Below, piece by piece: positions 51,501-60,559 of a stretch of DNA of 64,000 bases. This stretch comes from Betaproteobacteria bacterium. Its GTDB lineage: Bacteria > Pseudomonadota > Gammaproteobacteria > Burkholderiales > Rhodocyclaceae. The position numbers and the translations under genes are program-made. Position 1 is the first letter of the stretch; each line of letters opens with the position of its first letter. The notes beneath the pieces were generated by a model, which worked only from the letters and a program-made list of their open reading frames with translations, made no database searches and was not told the origin of the DNA. The stretch is taken from positions 186,001-250,000 of the forward strand of contig JAHRYN010000005.1 in assembly GCA_020621405.1 (NCBI GenBank), in the 5' to 3' direction.

Positions 51501-52751
51501 TCAGCTGTGGGCGGCCTGTGCGGCCTTGCCCATGAACTGGGCGCTGCGGACTTCGGTGAAGTACATCCAGATCAGCGACACCCACACCACGCCGTACATC
51601 AGCATGAAGGCGCTGGAGCGGATGCCTGTTACGTCGAGCAGGGCGCCGAACAGGATGGGCAGCACGAAGCCGCCGAGGCCGCCGGCGAGGCCGACGATGC
51701 CGCTGATCGCACCGATGTTGGTCGGGTAGTCGTTGCTGATGTACTTGAACACGCTGGCCTTGCCGAAGGCCCAGCTGATGCCGAGCACGAACATCAGGGC
51801 GGTGAAGCCGTACACGTTCAGGCCGATGTGGAAGGTCCGGGCGCCTTCTATGGTCACCACGGTGAATTCGGTCTGCGGGTAGCTGAGCAGGAACAGGCAG
51901 ATCCAGCTCACCCAGAGCACCCACCAGGTGACGGCGTGTGCGCCGAACTTGTCGCTGAGCCAGCCGCCGACCGCACGCAGCACGCCGCCCGGCAGCGAGA
52001 AGCAGGCCGCCAGCAGCGCCGCGGCGCGGATGTCCAGCCCGTACTCGCCGACGTAGTACTGCACCATCCACAGGCTGAGTGCGACGTAGCCGCCGAACAC
52101 GATGCTGTAGTACTGGCAGTACTTGAGCACGCGCGGATCCTTGAGTGCCTTGAGCTGGTCGCGGAAGCTCACCGTGCTCGGTACCAGATGCGCCGGATCG
52201 CTGTGGCTGAACAGCCAGAACACGATCACTGTTCCAAGCATAATTGCCGCATAGACGTGCGGAACCATGGTCCAGCCGAAGGCCACGAGCAGCGCTGGGG
52301 CAACGAACTTGTTGACCGCCGCACCCGAGTTGCCGGCGCCATAGACGCCCATCGCGAAACCCTGCTGGTTCTTGGGGAACCAGCGTGCGACATAGGGTGT
52401 GCCGACCGAGAACGAACCGCCGGCCAGGCCGACGAACAGGCCGATCACCAGAAAATGCCAGTACTGCGTGGCATAACCCATCATCCAGATCGCCGGCACC
52501 GTGGCCGCCATCAGCAGCGTCATCACGATGCGGCCGCCGTAGCGGTCGGTCCAGATGCCCAGCGGCACCCGCACCAGCGAGCCGGTAAGCACCGGCGTCG
52601 CGGTGAGCAGCCCGAACTGCGTGGCATTCAGATCCAGTGCCTTCTTGATCGGTATGCCGATCACCCCGAACATCATCCACACCATGAAACACACGGTGAA
52701 TGCCAGGGTGCTTACGATCAGCACCGACAGTGCCTGCCCCTTCCTGGTCAT
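51501..52751 (-). CDS. narK1: NarK1-type nitrate transporter
   Basis: 416 residues, 12 transmembrane helices. Signatures are LTGSLVRVPLGIWTDRYGGR (helix 2 Arg), GLAGGSFSVGTPYVARWFPKNQQGFAMGVYGAGNSGAAVNKF and GGVLRAVGGWLSDKFGAH (helix 8 Arg), as in the NarK1 type thought to be a nitrate/proton symporter. ATG follows AAGGGGAGGATTGCGTC. It is the first gene of the nar structural operon; an FNR-like box and a hairpin lie upstream. Confidence 0.92.
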   Translation of the reverse strand: MTRKGQALSVLIVSTLAFTVCFMVWMMFGVIGIPIKKALDLNATQFGLLTATPVLTGSLVRVPLGIWTDRYGGRIVMTLLMAATVPAIWMMGYATQYWHFLVIGLFVGLAGGSFSVGTPYVARWFPKNQQGFAMGVYGAGNSGAAVNKFVAPALLVAFGWTMVPHVYAAIMLGTVIVFWLFSHSDPAHLVPSTVSFRDQLKALKDPRVLKYCQYYSIVFGGYVALSLWMVQYYVGEYGLDIRAAALLAACFSLPGGVLRAVGGWLSDKFGAHAVTWWVLWVSWICLFLLSYPQTEFTVVTIEGARTFHIGLNVYGFTALMFVLGISWAFGKASVFKYISNDYPTNIGAISGIVGLAGGLGGFVLPILFGALLDVTGIRSSAFMLMYGVVWVSLIWMYFTEVRSAQFMGKAAQAAHS

Positions 52752-52841
52752 GACGCAATCCTCCCCTTATGGTTGCGGCGATCTTAGGGAGACGTGGCGG
52801 GGGACAACATCCTTCGGTAGGAGCGCGGGCGTACGGCAGAA

Positions 52842-52870
52842 GAACGATGGCCGCGGGGCGGTCATCGTTC
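52842..52870. promoter_or_regulatory. Imperfect inverted repeat in narK1 leader
   Basis: Arms GAACGATGGCCGC and GCGGTCATCGTTC around GGG, one mismatch in 13 bp. If the FNR-like box at 52905-52918 acts at -41.5, the narK1 transcript would start near 52870, so the RNA would begin with this hairpin. It could be an operator, a stabilising 5' hairpin, or a weak terminator after narL. Confidence 0.5.
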
Positions 52871-52904
52871 CAAAGAACTACTGCCGGGGAAAATTCAGTG
52901 GAAC

Positions 52905-52918
52905 TTGAGCAGGGTCAA
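52905..52918 (-). promoter_or_regulatory. FNR-like box upstream of narK1
   Basis: TTGAG-CAGG-GTCAA, within the wider ACTTGA-N6-TCAAGT palindrome. It keeps the TTGA/TCAA cores of the FNR/DNR motif; the inner T/A bases are changed. It lies 154-167 bp before the narK1 ATG, in the gap between narL and narK1. Confidence 0.6.
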
Positions 52919-52975
52919 GTCGGGTTGGGTGGTCTGTCGTGGGAATCGCCGCTGCGCACGCCGGTCAGACGTGTT

Positions 52976-53674
52976 TCAGACCAGTCCGCGCTCGACCGCG
53001 ATCACGGCCACCTGCACGCGGGAGCTGACGCCGAGCTTGCGCAGGATGTGCTGCACGTGAATCTTCACCGTGGTTTCGGCGATGCCCAGATCGCGCGCGA
53101 TCAGCTTGTTGCTGTCTCCGCGCGCGATACCGCGCAGGATGTCGTGCTCGCGTGGCGACAGTACTCCGGTGCCGTTGCCGGCAGCCTCATCCGGTTCGGC
53201 CGGTGGCGAGGGCGTGGCGGCTGCCTGACGGTAGACGGCCACCAGCTTGCCTGTCATCTCGTCGGCCACCACACTCTCGCCGCGCATCGCCCGGTGAATG
53301 GCGCGCGCCAGTGCGTCGCCCTCCATCGTCTTCAGCAGATAGCCGCAGGCGCCGGCACGCAGGGCGGCTGCCAGATCGGCTTCGTCCTCGCTGATGGTGA
53401 GCATCAGCACGCGGGCGCCGGGCGCTGCCTCGCGCAGGCCGGGCAATGCATCGACACCATTGACGCCGGGAAGGTGGTTGTCGAGCAGGATCACGTCCGG
53501 CTGCAGCACCTCGGCGCGGCGCAGCGCCTCACCGGCGTCCGCCGCATCGCCCACCACCTGCAGCAGCGGGTCGCGCGACAGCAGGGCACTGAGTCCGCGG
53601 CGGAACAGGGTGTGGTCATCCACGAGCAGGATGCGGACCTGCGCTTCTTCAATCGTCGAGGCCTGGCTGGTCAT
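52976..53674 (-). CDS. narL: Nitrate/nitrite response regulator NarL
   Basis: 232 residues. Receiver domain (1-125) with VRILLVDDHTLFRRGLSALL, phosphoacceptor Asp near residue 61 in VILLDNHLPG, and LLKTMEGDALARAI. A linker leads to a C-terminal LuxR/FixJ-type helix-turn-helix (LSPREHDILRGIARGDSNKLIARDLGIAETTVKIHVQHILRKLG). Stop of narX and start of narL overlap by 4 bp (ATGA). It is expected to control nar genes in response to nitrate. Confidence 0.94.
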   Translation of the reverse strand: MTSQASTIEEAQVRILLVDDHTLFRRGLSALLSRDPLLQVVGDAADAGEALRRAEVLQPDVILLDNHLPGVNGVDALPGLREAAPGARVLMLTISEDEADLAAALRAGACGYLLKTMEGDALARAIHRAMRGESVVADEMTGKLVAVYRQAAATPSPPAEPDEAAGNGTGVLSPREHDILRGIARGDSNKLIARDLGIAETTVKIHVQHILRKLGVSSRVQVAVIAVERGLV

Positions 53675-55581
53675 GAGGAGAGTGTGTCCGGAGAAGGGAT
53701 TTCGCCGATGGATGCATTGGCCGGCGGCAGCATCAGAACGACCGATGTGCCGCGTCGCGGCGTGGAAAATACCTCGACCACGGCACCGATGCGTGCGGCA
53801 CGTTCGGACATGATGCGCAGGCCGACATGGGTTTCGTCGGCCGGACCGGCGCCAGCAGGGAAGCCGCAGCCGTCGTCGCGTACTTCGAAGCGCCAGACCG
53901 GCTGCTGCTGAACGTCGAGCCAGACGTGGCCGGCCCGCGCATGCTTGCGCACGTTGGACAGCGCCTCCTGCACGATGTGCAGAACCTGTATCTGTATGTC
54001 GGGCGGCAGCGGCATGCCGTGTTCGTGCATGGTCAGCGTGGTATGTATGCCGCTCTGGTGCTCGAATTTGCGCAGGGTCGCGAGCAGCGCCGGCTCGATG
54101 TCTTCGCCGTTGGTGCGGGTGCGGAAGTGCATCAGCAGTTCGCGTACGTCGCCATAGCTTTCGCGCACCCCGGCGTCGAGTTCACCCAGGATTTTCTGTG
54201 CTTCGGCATCGTTCCCGTCGGCCAGGGCATCGCGCATCAGCTGCACCTGCATCTTCATGAAGGCGAGCGACTGGGCGATTGAATCGTGCAGTTCGCTGGC
54301 GAGGAAGCTGCGTTCCTGCGACACCGCCGCTTCCTTCTCCAGTGCGTTCAGGCGCAGGTTTTCCATGCCGCTCGCCAGATGGGTGGCCAGCGCCTCCAGC
54401 AGCGAGCGTACGGGCGGGGACAACTCGATGCTGGCATGGAAGAACAGGTCGACCTCGCCCATCAGTCGTTCCTTCAGCTGCACCGGCACCGACACCATGG
54501 TTTCGAAACCGGCTTCGGCGCAGTACTGCAGACCGGACGGCGCCATCGCGCGGATCGGGATGACGCGCGCGCCGACCTCGAGGTCGGGCGTGCCGCAATG
54601 GCATTCTTCGGCCTTCAGGCAGCGTTCTCCGTCGGTCATGTAGGACGGCAGGCCTTCGGAGGCGAGCATCAGGAAGCGCGCATTCGATTCGTCCGACCAG
54701 CGCAGGGCGACGCCGTCGGCGTGGATGACGTGCGCGACGTGGCGCACGAAGCCGCGGGCCAGATCGTCCAGTGAGCCGGCGGTCGATATCAGCGATGTGA
54801 CTTCGTACAGCGATTCGAGGCGTTCGCGCTTTTCCTGCAGCTCCACGGTCTTCTCTGCCACCCGCGCCTCGAGGTTGCGGTACATCGCCTGTATCTGTTC
54901 CGCCATGTTGTTGAAGCCGTCGGCCAGCGTGCCGAATTCGTCGCTGGTCAGACGCTCGACGCGGGCGCCCAGGTCGCCCTGCTGGATGCGTTCGATGGCG
55001 TGCTTGATGTGGCCGACCGGTTCCAGCACGAACAGGTAACCGATGAACAGCAGCACGCCTGCGCCGAGTACGGCAAGCGCCATGGTGGCGAGCTGCAGCA
55101 GGTGCAGCAGTGCCGTCCAGTGGGACATGTGCGCTTCGATGCCGGTGACCAGCGCGTCGATGCGTGTCGTGAAGGCAGCCGTGTCTTCGTTCAGCCCCTG
55201 CAGGCTGCCGGGTGTCCGGTCCAGCCAGCGCCGGCTGTAATCGATCCAGGCGGTCTGCACCTGCGTGAACCGGTCGCGGATGGTGTCGTCCCAGGGTATG
55301 AACAGCGGTCGTTCGGGGTCACCGGTGCGCAGCAGCGCTAGACTGGCATCGAATTCCCGGCGTGCTGCCGACAACGCCGCCTGCTGGCCGGTACTGACAT
55401 CGAGTGACATGCGATAGGCCTGCATGCGCATGCGGCCGGTTTCATTCACCGCAGCTGCGCCACCGTCGAGCTGCCATGACACCCACAGCGTCAACATGAT
55501 CGACAGAAGTGCCAGCAGCGCGAATGGCGCACCCGATAAAGCGAGCTTGGCGCCCAGTCCCCAGTGTTCACGTTGTGTCAT
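53671..55581 (-). CDS. narX: Nitrate/nitrite sensor histidine kinase NarX
   Basis: 636 residues. Transmembrane helices near 15-33 and 165-190 flank a periplasmic sensor with the P-box form VNETGRMRMQAYRMSL. Then come HAMP (VGHIKHAIERIQQGDLGARVERL), a GAF-like region containing several cysteines (CLKAEECHCGTPDLEVG), the HisKA_3 site LASELHDSIAQSLAFMKMQ (His ~430) and a HATPase with VGLRIMSERAARIGA. The kinase signals nitrate to NarL. It overlaps narL by 4 bp. Confidence 0.93.
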   Translation of the reverse strand: MTQREHWGLGAKLALSGAPFALLALLSIMLTLWVSWQLDGGAAAVNETGRMRMQAYRMSLDVSTGQQAALSAARREFDASLALLRTGDPERPLFIPWDDTIRDRFTQVQTAWIDYSRRWLDRTPGSLQGLNEDTAAFTTRIDALVTGIEAHMSHWTALLHLLQLATMALAVLGAGVLLFIGYLFVLEPVGHIKHAIERIQQGDLGARVERLTSDEFGTLADGFNNMAEQIQAMYRNLEARVAEKTVELQEKRERLESLYEVTSLISTAGSLDDLARGFVRHVAHVIHADGVALRWSDESNARFLMLASEGLPSYMTDGERCLKAEECHCGTPDLEVGARVIPIRAMAPSGLQYCAEAGFETMVSVPVQLKERLMGEVDLFFHASIELSPPVRSLLEALATHLASGMENLRLNALEKEAAVSQERSFLASELHDSIAQSLAFMKMQVQLMRDALADGNDAEAQKILGELDAGVRESYGDVRELLMHFRTRTNGEDIEPALLATLRKFEHQSGIHTTLTMHEHGMPLPPDIQIQVLHIVQEALSNVRKHARAGHVWLDVQQQPVWRFEVRDDGCGFPAGAGPADETHVGLRIMSERAARIGAVVEVFSTPRRGTSVVLMLPPANASIGEIPSPDTLSS

Positions 55582-55827
55582 CTGCCGAGTTTAGCGAATG
55601 CACGCGGTGGATGCCGCCCGAAGTCGTCCTGGACCTGCGGCTTTATCTGATGACGGCGCTATGATCAGAGTGCGTGGCCGGTTTCGCATGCTTTGATGGA
55701 ACGGCCGCCGCTGCCGCCGTAACCGTGCGGCCGTGCGGTATTGTCCCGAATCGGTTTTTCGGTGTTCCGCCGCAGAGGGCCGTCATCCCTCTGCACGATC
55801 GTCGATTTGATGGACTGAAGGGAGCGG

Positions 55828-58473
55828 ATGCCCGTGCCGGAGCGTCGATCCTCGCGTCGGAACGCAGTGCGTCGCATGCAACCGGTGGTCATCCGGAGCA
55901 TTGCGTGCTGTCTGTTCGCGGTCTGGCTGCCGGGTGTCTTTCTCCTGGGCTTGGAGGCGTGGCCTGCGCAGGCTGCCTGGACGCTTTGGTGTGCTGCGTG
56001 TGCCACGGCCCTCGTCTGGCGGTTGCGCGGTGACGCCGAACCCCGAGCCAGCGCGCCGGACCCGGTGCGCGACATCGCGGAAGGCATTCCCTTGGCCATC
56101 TGCATCTGCGCCCTGCCGGATGGCGAAATCCTGTTCGCCAACGATGCCATGTCCGATCTGACCGGGGTGCTGCGGGCCAGCCTGTCCGGTCGTTCGCTGG
56201 GCGAGTTCTGTGCCGAGGCGCAGGACCGTGTGCGGCTGGAGCAGGCACTCCGCGACGGCCGCGCTTTCGACGCGGTCGAACTGCCGGCACGCCGCGACGA
56301 TGGCGCAGTGCGCTGGGTGTCGGTGTCGGGGCGTCCGGACCTGTTCGGTGCGCGCCCGGCGCTGTTTGTGGTCTGCCATGACGTCACCGGCCAGAAGCAG
56401 GCGCAGCGTTCACTGGTCGCCAGCGAGCAGCGCTTCCGTGTATTGCTCGGTGCTTTGTCCGAAGCCGTGGTGCTGTACGACGCCGAAGCGCGGATGTTGA
56501 CGTCCAACCGTGCCGCCGAGTCCTGTTCCTGGCTGGAGGCGGCGCACGCCGGTCTGCCCGGCGCACGCATGGACCGGAAGCTGTGCGACGAACAGGGGCG
56601 CCCGCTGCCGCATTCTCGGCATCCGGTCATGTTGTCGCTGTCCTGTGGCCAGCCGGCACACGATGTCGTGATGGGTGCGGAAGATGCGGGCGGCCAGATC
56701 CGCTGGCTGAACGTGAACACGCAGCCGCTGTTTCATGCCGGAGCCAGCCGGCCGTATGCGGTGGTCGCCTCGTACTGGGATCTGACGGCACGTATCCGGG
56801 CCGAACGAGCGTTGCGCGCGAGTGAGCAACGTTACGCGCTGGCGCTGCGCGGAATGAACGAAGGACTGATCGAATGGGTTGCCGGCGGCGATGCGCTGTA
56901 TGCATCGCCGCGCCTGCTGCAGATCATGGGTCATGACGCCGGTGGCCGGCGCATCCGGGTCAAGGATTTCATCGCAGGCATCCATCCGGACGACAAGCCG
57001 GCCTGGTCGGCGGTGCTGTTCGATCTGATGCGTGGCCGCAGCGAGCATTTTCAGCAGGAGCTGCGCATGCGCCACGCCGATGGCAGCCATCACTGGTTCA
57101 TGCTGCGCGGCGCCATGCAGCGCGATGCGCGTGGACGTGCACGCCGGGTGGTCGCGACCGTGGCTGACATTTCGGTGCGCAGGCGCCTGGAGCAGGCGGA
57201 TGTCGCGGAGCGCGAACTGCTGTCGCTGGTCGCTGGCGGTGTTCCGTTGCGGCAGGTGATGGCGCGTCTGGCCATGTTGATCGAAGGATTGCTGGACACG
57301 GAAGCCCGTGTTGCCGTGCTTGTTTTCGATGGCGCACGCGACAAGGTCGTGGACGTGTCGGGCCCCGGTCTGTCGGAATCCTTCCGCGCCGGCATGGGCG
57401 AGCTGGCTGGCGACATGGTTGCGGAGTTCGTCAGGGACGGTGCCGGTCCGGTGATGTACGACGATGTGGCAAGCGTCGAGGCGCTAAAGCCCTGTCGGGC
57501 CCTGCTGTCGTCCGAGGGCGTGCGCGCGCTGTGGATGCTGCCGCTGGCCGGACGTGGCGGTGCGGCGCTGGGCTACCTGGCGGTGTATCACCGGCAGCCG
57601 TGGCGCCCGGGACGGTCCGATGAGGATGTGGTCGAACGGCTGGCCGACATCGCCCATCTGGCGCTCGAACGCGAGCGCGGTGCGCGCGAGGTCAGGGAAC
57701 TGCACGAATCGCTGGAACGCCGCGTGGCCGAACGTACCGCAATGCTGGAACAGGCGAACCGGGAGCTCGAGGCCTTCTCCTATTCGGTATCGCACGATCT
57801 GCGCAGCCCGCTGCGCGCGATCAACGGCTTCGCCCATCTGCTGGCCGAGCACGCCGAGGCATCGCTGGACGAGGAGGGCAGGGACATGCTGGGGCGCATC
57901 GAGCGGGGGGCGACGCGCATGGGGCAGCTGATCGACGACATCCTGCATTTCTCGCGCGTCTCGCGTGTCGACATGGCGCATGCCGAAATCGACCTCGATG
58001 CCCTGGCCGCCACGGTGGCGGCCGACCTGCTCGAACAGTATCCCGGGACGCAGCTCGACATCGCGCCGATCGGCGTCACACAGGGCGATCAGGCCATGCT
58101 GCGGCAGGTTTTCGCCAACCTGATCGGCAACGCGATCAAATTCTCGTCGCGGGCGGCACAGCCAAGGGTGGAAATCTACGTCGCGGTCTTCGATGGCAGT
58201 CCGGCCATCTGCGTGCGCGACAATGGCGTGGGCTTCGACATGGCACACGCGGACCGGCTGTTCGGCGTGTTCCAGCGCATGCACGGCGTCGACGAGTTTC
58301 CCGGCACCGGGGTCGGCCTGGCCATCGTCAAACGCATCGTCGAGCGCCACGGCGGACGCATCTGGGTCGATGCGTCGCCCGGCAATGGCGCGACCTTCTG
58401 CTTCACGCTGGCCGATTTCACGCCCGCCGATGCGCTGCCCGGATCACCTGGCATCGCACGGACGGGTACCTGA
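55828..58473 (+). CDS. Orphan multi-PAS sensor histidine kinase
   Basis: 881 residues. A short N-terminal membrane segment (two helices, residues ~20-70) is followed by PAS-like domains (~80-190, ~195-325, ~330-450; IPLAICICALPDGEILFANDAMSDLTG; RFRVLLGALSEAVVLYD; RYALALRGMNEGLIEWVAGGDALYASPRLLQIMG). A GAF-like domain (~455-615) precedes HisKA with SYSVSHDLRSPLRAINGF (His ~656) and HATPase (NLIGNAIKFS, DNGVGFDM, GTGVGLAIVKRIVERHGG). This is close to bacteriophytochrome-type kinases at the C terminus, but no chromophore domain is seen. No response regulator gene is adjacent. ATG follows AAGGGAGCGG. Confidence 0.85.
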   Translation: MPVPERRSSRRNAVRRMQPVVIRSIACCLFAVWLPGVFLLGLEAWPAQAAWTLWCAACATALVWRLRGDAEPRASAPDPVRDIAEGIPLAICICALPDGEILFANDAMSDLTGVLRASLSGRSLGEFCAEAQDRVRLEQALRDGRAFDAVELPARRDDGAVRWVSVSGRPDLFGARPALFVVCHDVTGQKQAQRSLVASEQRFRVLLGALSEAVVLYDAEARMLTSNRAAESCSWLEAAHAGLPGARMDRKLCDEQGRPLPHSRHPVMLSLSCGQPAHDVVMGAEDAGGQIRWLNVNTQPLFHAGASRPYAVVASYWDLTARIRAERALRASEQRYALALRGMNEGLIEWVAGGDALYASPRLLQIMGHDAGGRRIRVKDFIAGIHPDDKPAWSAVLFDLMRGRSEHFQQELRMRHADGSHHWFMLRGAMQRDARGRARRVVATVADISVRRRLEQADVAERELLSLVAGGVPLRQVMARLAMLIEGLLDTEARVAVLVFDGARDKVVDVSGPGLSESFRAGMGELAGDMVAEFVRDGAGPVMYDDVASVEALKPCRALLSSEGVRALWMLPLAGRGGAALGYLAVYHRQPWRPGRSDEDVVERLADIAHLALERERGAREVRELHESLERRVAERTAMLEQANRELEAFSYSVSHDLRSPLRAINGFAHLLAEHAEASLDEEGRDMLGRIERGATRMGQLIDDILHFSRVSRVDMAHAEIDLDALAATVAADLLEQYPGTQLDIAPIGVTQGDQAMLRQVFANLIGNAIKFSSRAAQPRVEIYVAVFDGSPAICVRDNGVGFDMAHADRLFGVFQRMHGVDEFPGTGVGLAIVKRIVERHGGRIWVDASPGNGATFCFTLADFTPADALPGSPGIARTGT

Positions 58474-59364
58474 TCAGCCGGTCAGGCGCTGCAGTGCTTC
58501 GCGATACTTGTCGCCGGTGCGGGCGACGATGTCGGCCGGCAGGCGGGGGCCCGGCGCGGTCTTGTTCCAGTCCAGCGTTTCCAGATAGTCGCGCACGAAC
58601 TGCTTGTCGAAGGACGGCGGGTTGACGCCCTCCTGATACTGGTCGGCCGGCCAGAAGCGTGACGAATCCGGGGTCAGTGCCTCGTCGATCAGGATCAGCT
58701 GACCGTCGCGGTCCAGTCCGAATTCGAACTTGGTGTCGGCGATGATGATGCCGCGGCTGCGAGCATAGTCCGACGCGGCGGTGTACAGCGCGATCGCCGT
58801 GTCTCGTACCTGCGCCGCCAGCTTTTCGCCGATCAGCACCTCGGTCTGCGCATAGCTGATGTTCTCGTCGTGGTCGCCGACCGCCGCCTTGGTGGCCGGC
58901 GTAAAGATCGGTGCCGGCAGCTTCGAGGCCATGCGCAGGCCGTGCGGCAGCTCCACGCCGCACACCGTGCCGGTGCGCGAATAGTCGGACCAGCCAGAAC
59001 CGATCAGGTAGCCGCGCACCACGGCCTCGATCGGTAGCGGTTTGAGCCGGCGCACCACGATGGCCCGGCCTTCGACCTGATCGCGCTCGTCGGCCGCCAC
59101 CACCGATTCCGGCGCGATGCCGGTCAGGTGGTTGACCGACACCGACGCCAGCCGGTCGAACCAGAAGTTCGACACCGCCGTCAGCACCTTGCCCTTGCCC
59201 GGAATCGGGTCGGGCAGGATGACGTCGAAGGCCGAGAGCCGGTCGGTCGTGACGATGAGCATCGTGTCGTGATCGATGGCGTAGATGTCGCGGACCTTGC
59301 CGCGCGCTATCAACGGCAGGCTCTTGATGCTTGATTCGAACAGTGCGTCGGCCATGTCTGTCAT
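58474..59364 (-). CDS. purC: Phosphoribosylaminoimidazole-succinocarboxamide synthase PurC
   Basis: 296 residues from ATG 59364, which overlaps the stop of fba (ATGA); ATG 59355 is an alternative. SAICAR synthase motifs: [77 protein letters not shown] and [14 protein letters not shown]. It joins CAIR and aspartate with ATP in purine synthesis. The frame is open to 59520 but that part is a shadow of fba. Confidence 0.95.
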   Translation of the reverse strand: MTDMADALFESSIKSLPLIARGKVRDIYAIDHDTMLIVTTDRLSAFDVILPDPIPGKGKVLTAVSNFWFDRLASVSVNHLTGIAPESVVAADERDQVEGRAIVVRRLKPLPIEAVVRGYLIGSGWSDYSRTGTVCGVELPHGLRMASKLPAPIFTPATKAAVGDHDENISYAQTEVLIGEKLAAQVRDTAIALYTAASDYARSRGIIIADTKFEFGLDRDGQLILIDEALTPDSSRFWPADQYQEGVNPPSFDKQFVRDYLETLDWNKTAPGPRLPADIVARTGDKYREALQRLTG

Positions 59365-60428
59365 CACTTCACGAGCTGGGCGAGCTTTCCGCTGGCGTAG
59401 TCCTGGGCGATCTGCGCAAGCGGAATGGCCTTGATCTTGCCGGCCTGGCCTTCGCAGCCAAATTCGAGGTAGCGCTGCTTGCAGATGGCCTTGGCGGCTT
59501 CGCGCGCCGGCTTCAGCCACTCGCGGGCGTCGAACTTGTCCGGGTTTTCGGCCAGGAACTTGCGCACCGCACCGGTCATCGCTAGGCGGATGTCGGTGTC
59601 GATGTTGATCTTGCGCACGCCGTACTTGATCGCTTCCTGGATTTCCTCGACCGGCACGCCGTAGGTTTCCTTCATCTTGCCGCCGTACTGGTTGATGATC
59701 GCCAGCAACTCTTGCGGCACCGACGACGAACCGTGCATCACCAGGTGGGTGTTGGGAATGCGCGCGTGGATTTCCTTCACACGCGAGATCGCCAGGATGT
59801 CACCCGTGGGCTTGCGCGAGAACTTGTAGGCGCCATGGCTGGTGCCGATGGCAATGGCCAACGCGTCCAGCTGGGTGGCCTTCACGAACACGGCGGCCTC
59901 TTCCGGATCGGTCAGCATCTGGCTGTGGTCCAGCTTGCCTTCGGCGCCAATGCCGTCTTCCTCGCCGGCTTCACCGGTTTCCAGGTTGCCCAGGCAGCCC
60001 AGCTCGCCTTCCACGGTCACGCCCACCTTGTGGGCCATCTCGACCACCTTGCGGGTCACGTCGACGTTGTAGTCGAACGAGGCCGGGGTCTTGCCGTCTT
60101 CCATCAGCGAGCCGTCCATCATCACCGACCCAAAGCCCAGATCGATGGCGCCTTGGCAGATCTTGGGCGAAGTGCCATGGTCCTGGTGCATCACCAGGGG
60201 GATGTGCGGATACGCTTCCACCGCCGCCTGAATCAGGTGCTTGATGAAGGACTCTCCGGCGTACTTGCGCGCACCGGCCGACGCCTGCAGGATCACCGGG
60301 GCACCGACCTCATCCGCCGCTGCCATCACGGCCTGAACCTGCTCCAGGTTGTTGACGTTGAACGCCGGAATGCCGTAGTTGTTTTCAGCAGCGTGATCCA
60401 GCAGCTGACGCATCGAGACGAGTGCCAT
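59364..60428 (-). CDS. fba: Class II fructose-bisphosphate aldolase
   Basis: 354 residues, class II zinc aldolase of the CbbA/Fba type. It has [28 protein letters not shown] (zinc and active-site region), [36 protein letters not shown] and [14 protein letters not shown]. It cleaves fructose-1,6-bisphosphate or forms it in gluconeogenesis or the Calvin cycle. It follows pyk on the same strand, separated by a hairpin terminator, and its stop overlaps purC. Confidence 0.95.
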   Translation of the reverse strand: MALVSMRQLLDHAAENNYGIPAFNVNNLEQVQAVMAAADEVGAPVILQASAGARKYAGESFIKHLIQAAVEAYPHIPLVMHQDHGTSPKICQGAIDLGFGSVMMDGSLMEDGKTPASFDYNVDVTRKVVEMAHKVGVTVEGELGCLGNLETGEAGEEDGIGAEGKLDHSQMLTDPEEAAVFVKATQLDALAIAIGTSHGAYKFSRKPTGDILAISRVKEIHARIPNTHLVMHGSSSVPQELLAIINQYGGKMKETYGVPVEEIQEAIKYGVRKINIDTDIRLAMTGAVRKFLAENPDKFDAREWLKPAREAAKAICKQRYLEFGCEGQAGKIKAIPLAQIAQDYASGKLAQLVK

Positions 60429-60460
60429 GAGTTCCCCAATAGCGGTGTGAGCAAAACAGA

Positions 60461-60480
60461 AGACGCGCGCACGCGCGTCT
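60461..60480 (-). terminator. Rho-independent terminator after pyk
   Basis: Near-perfect palindrome with 9-bp arms AGACGCGCG / CGCGCGTCT around CA. On the minus strand it is followed by TCTGTTTTGC, a T-rich tail. It lies 80 bp after the pyk stop and 32 bp before the fba start, so fba probably has its own promoter or depends on partial read-through. Confidence 0.7.
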
Positions 60481-60559
60481 CAAACTGTGCGAGATTCTAC
60501 CGAGAGCCGCGCTCCACCCCAAGCCCCCGAAGCGAACGCCGACGCATTTGCCGGGCTTC

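Noticed and set aside
52861-52900. NarL heptamer-like TACTGCC near narK1
   Set aside because: One mismatch in a 7-bp motif is expected by chance; no paired heptamer found.
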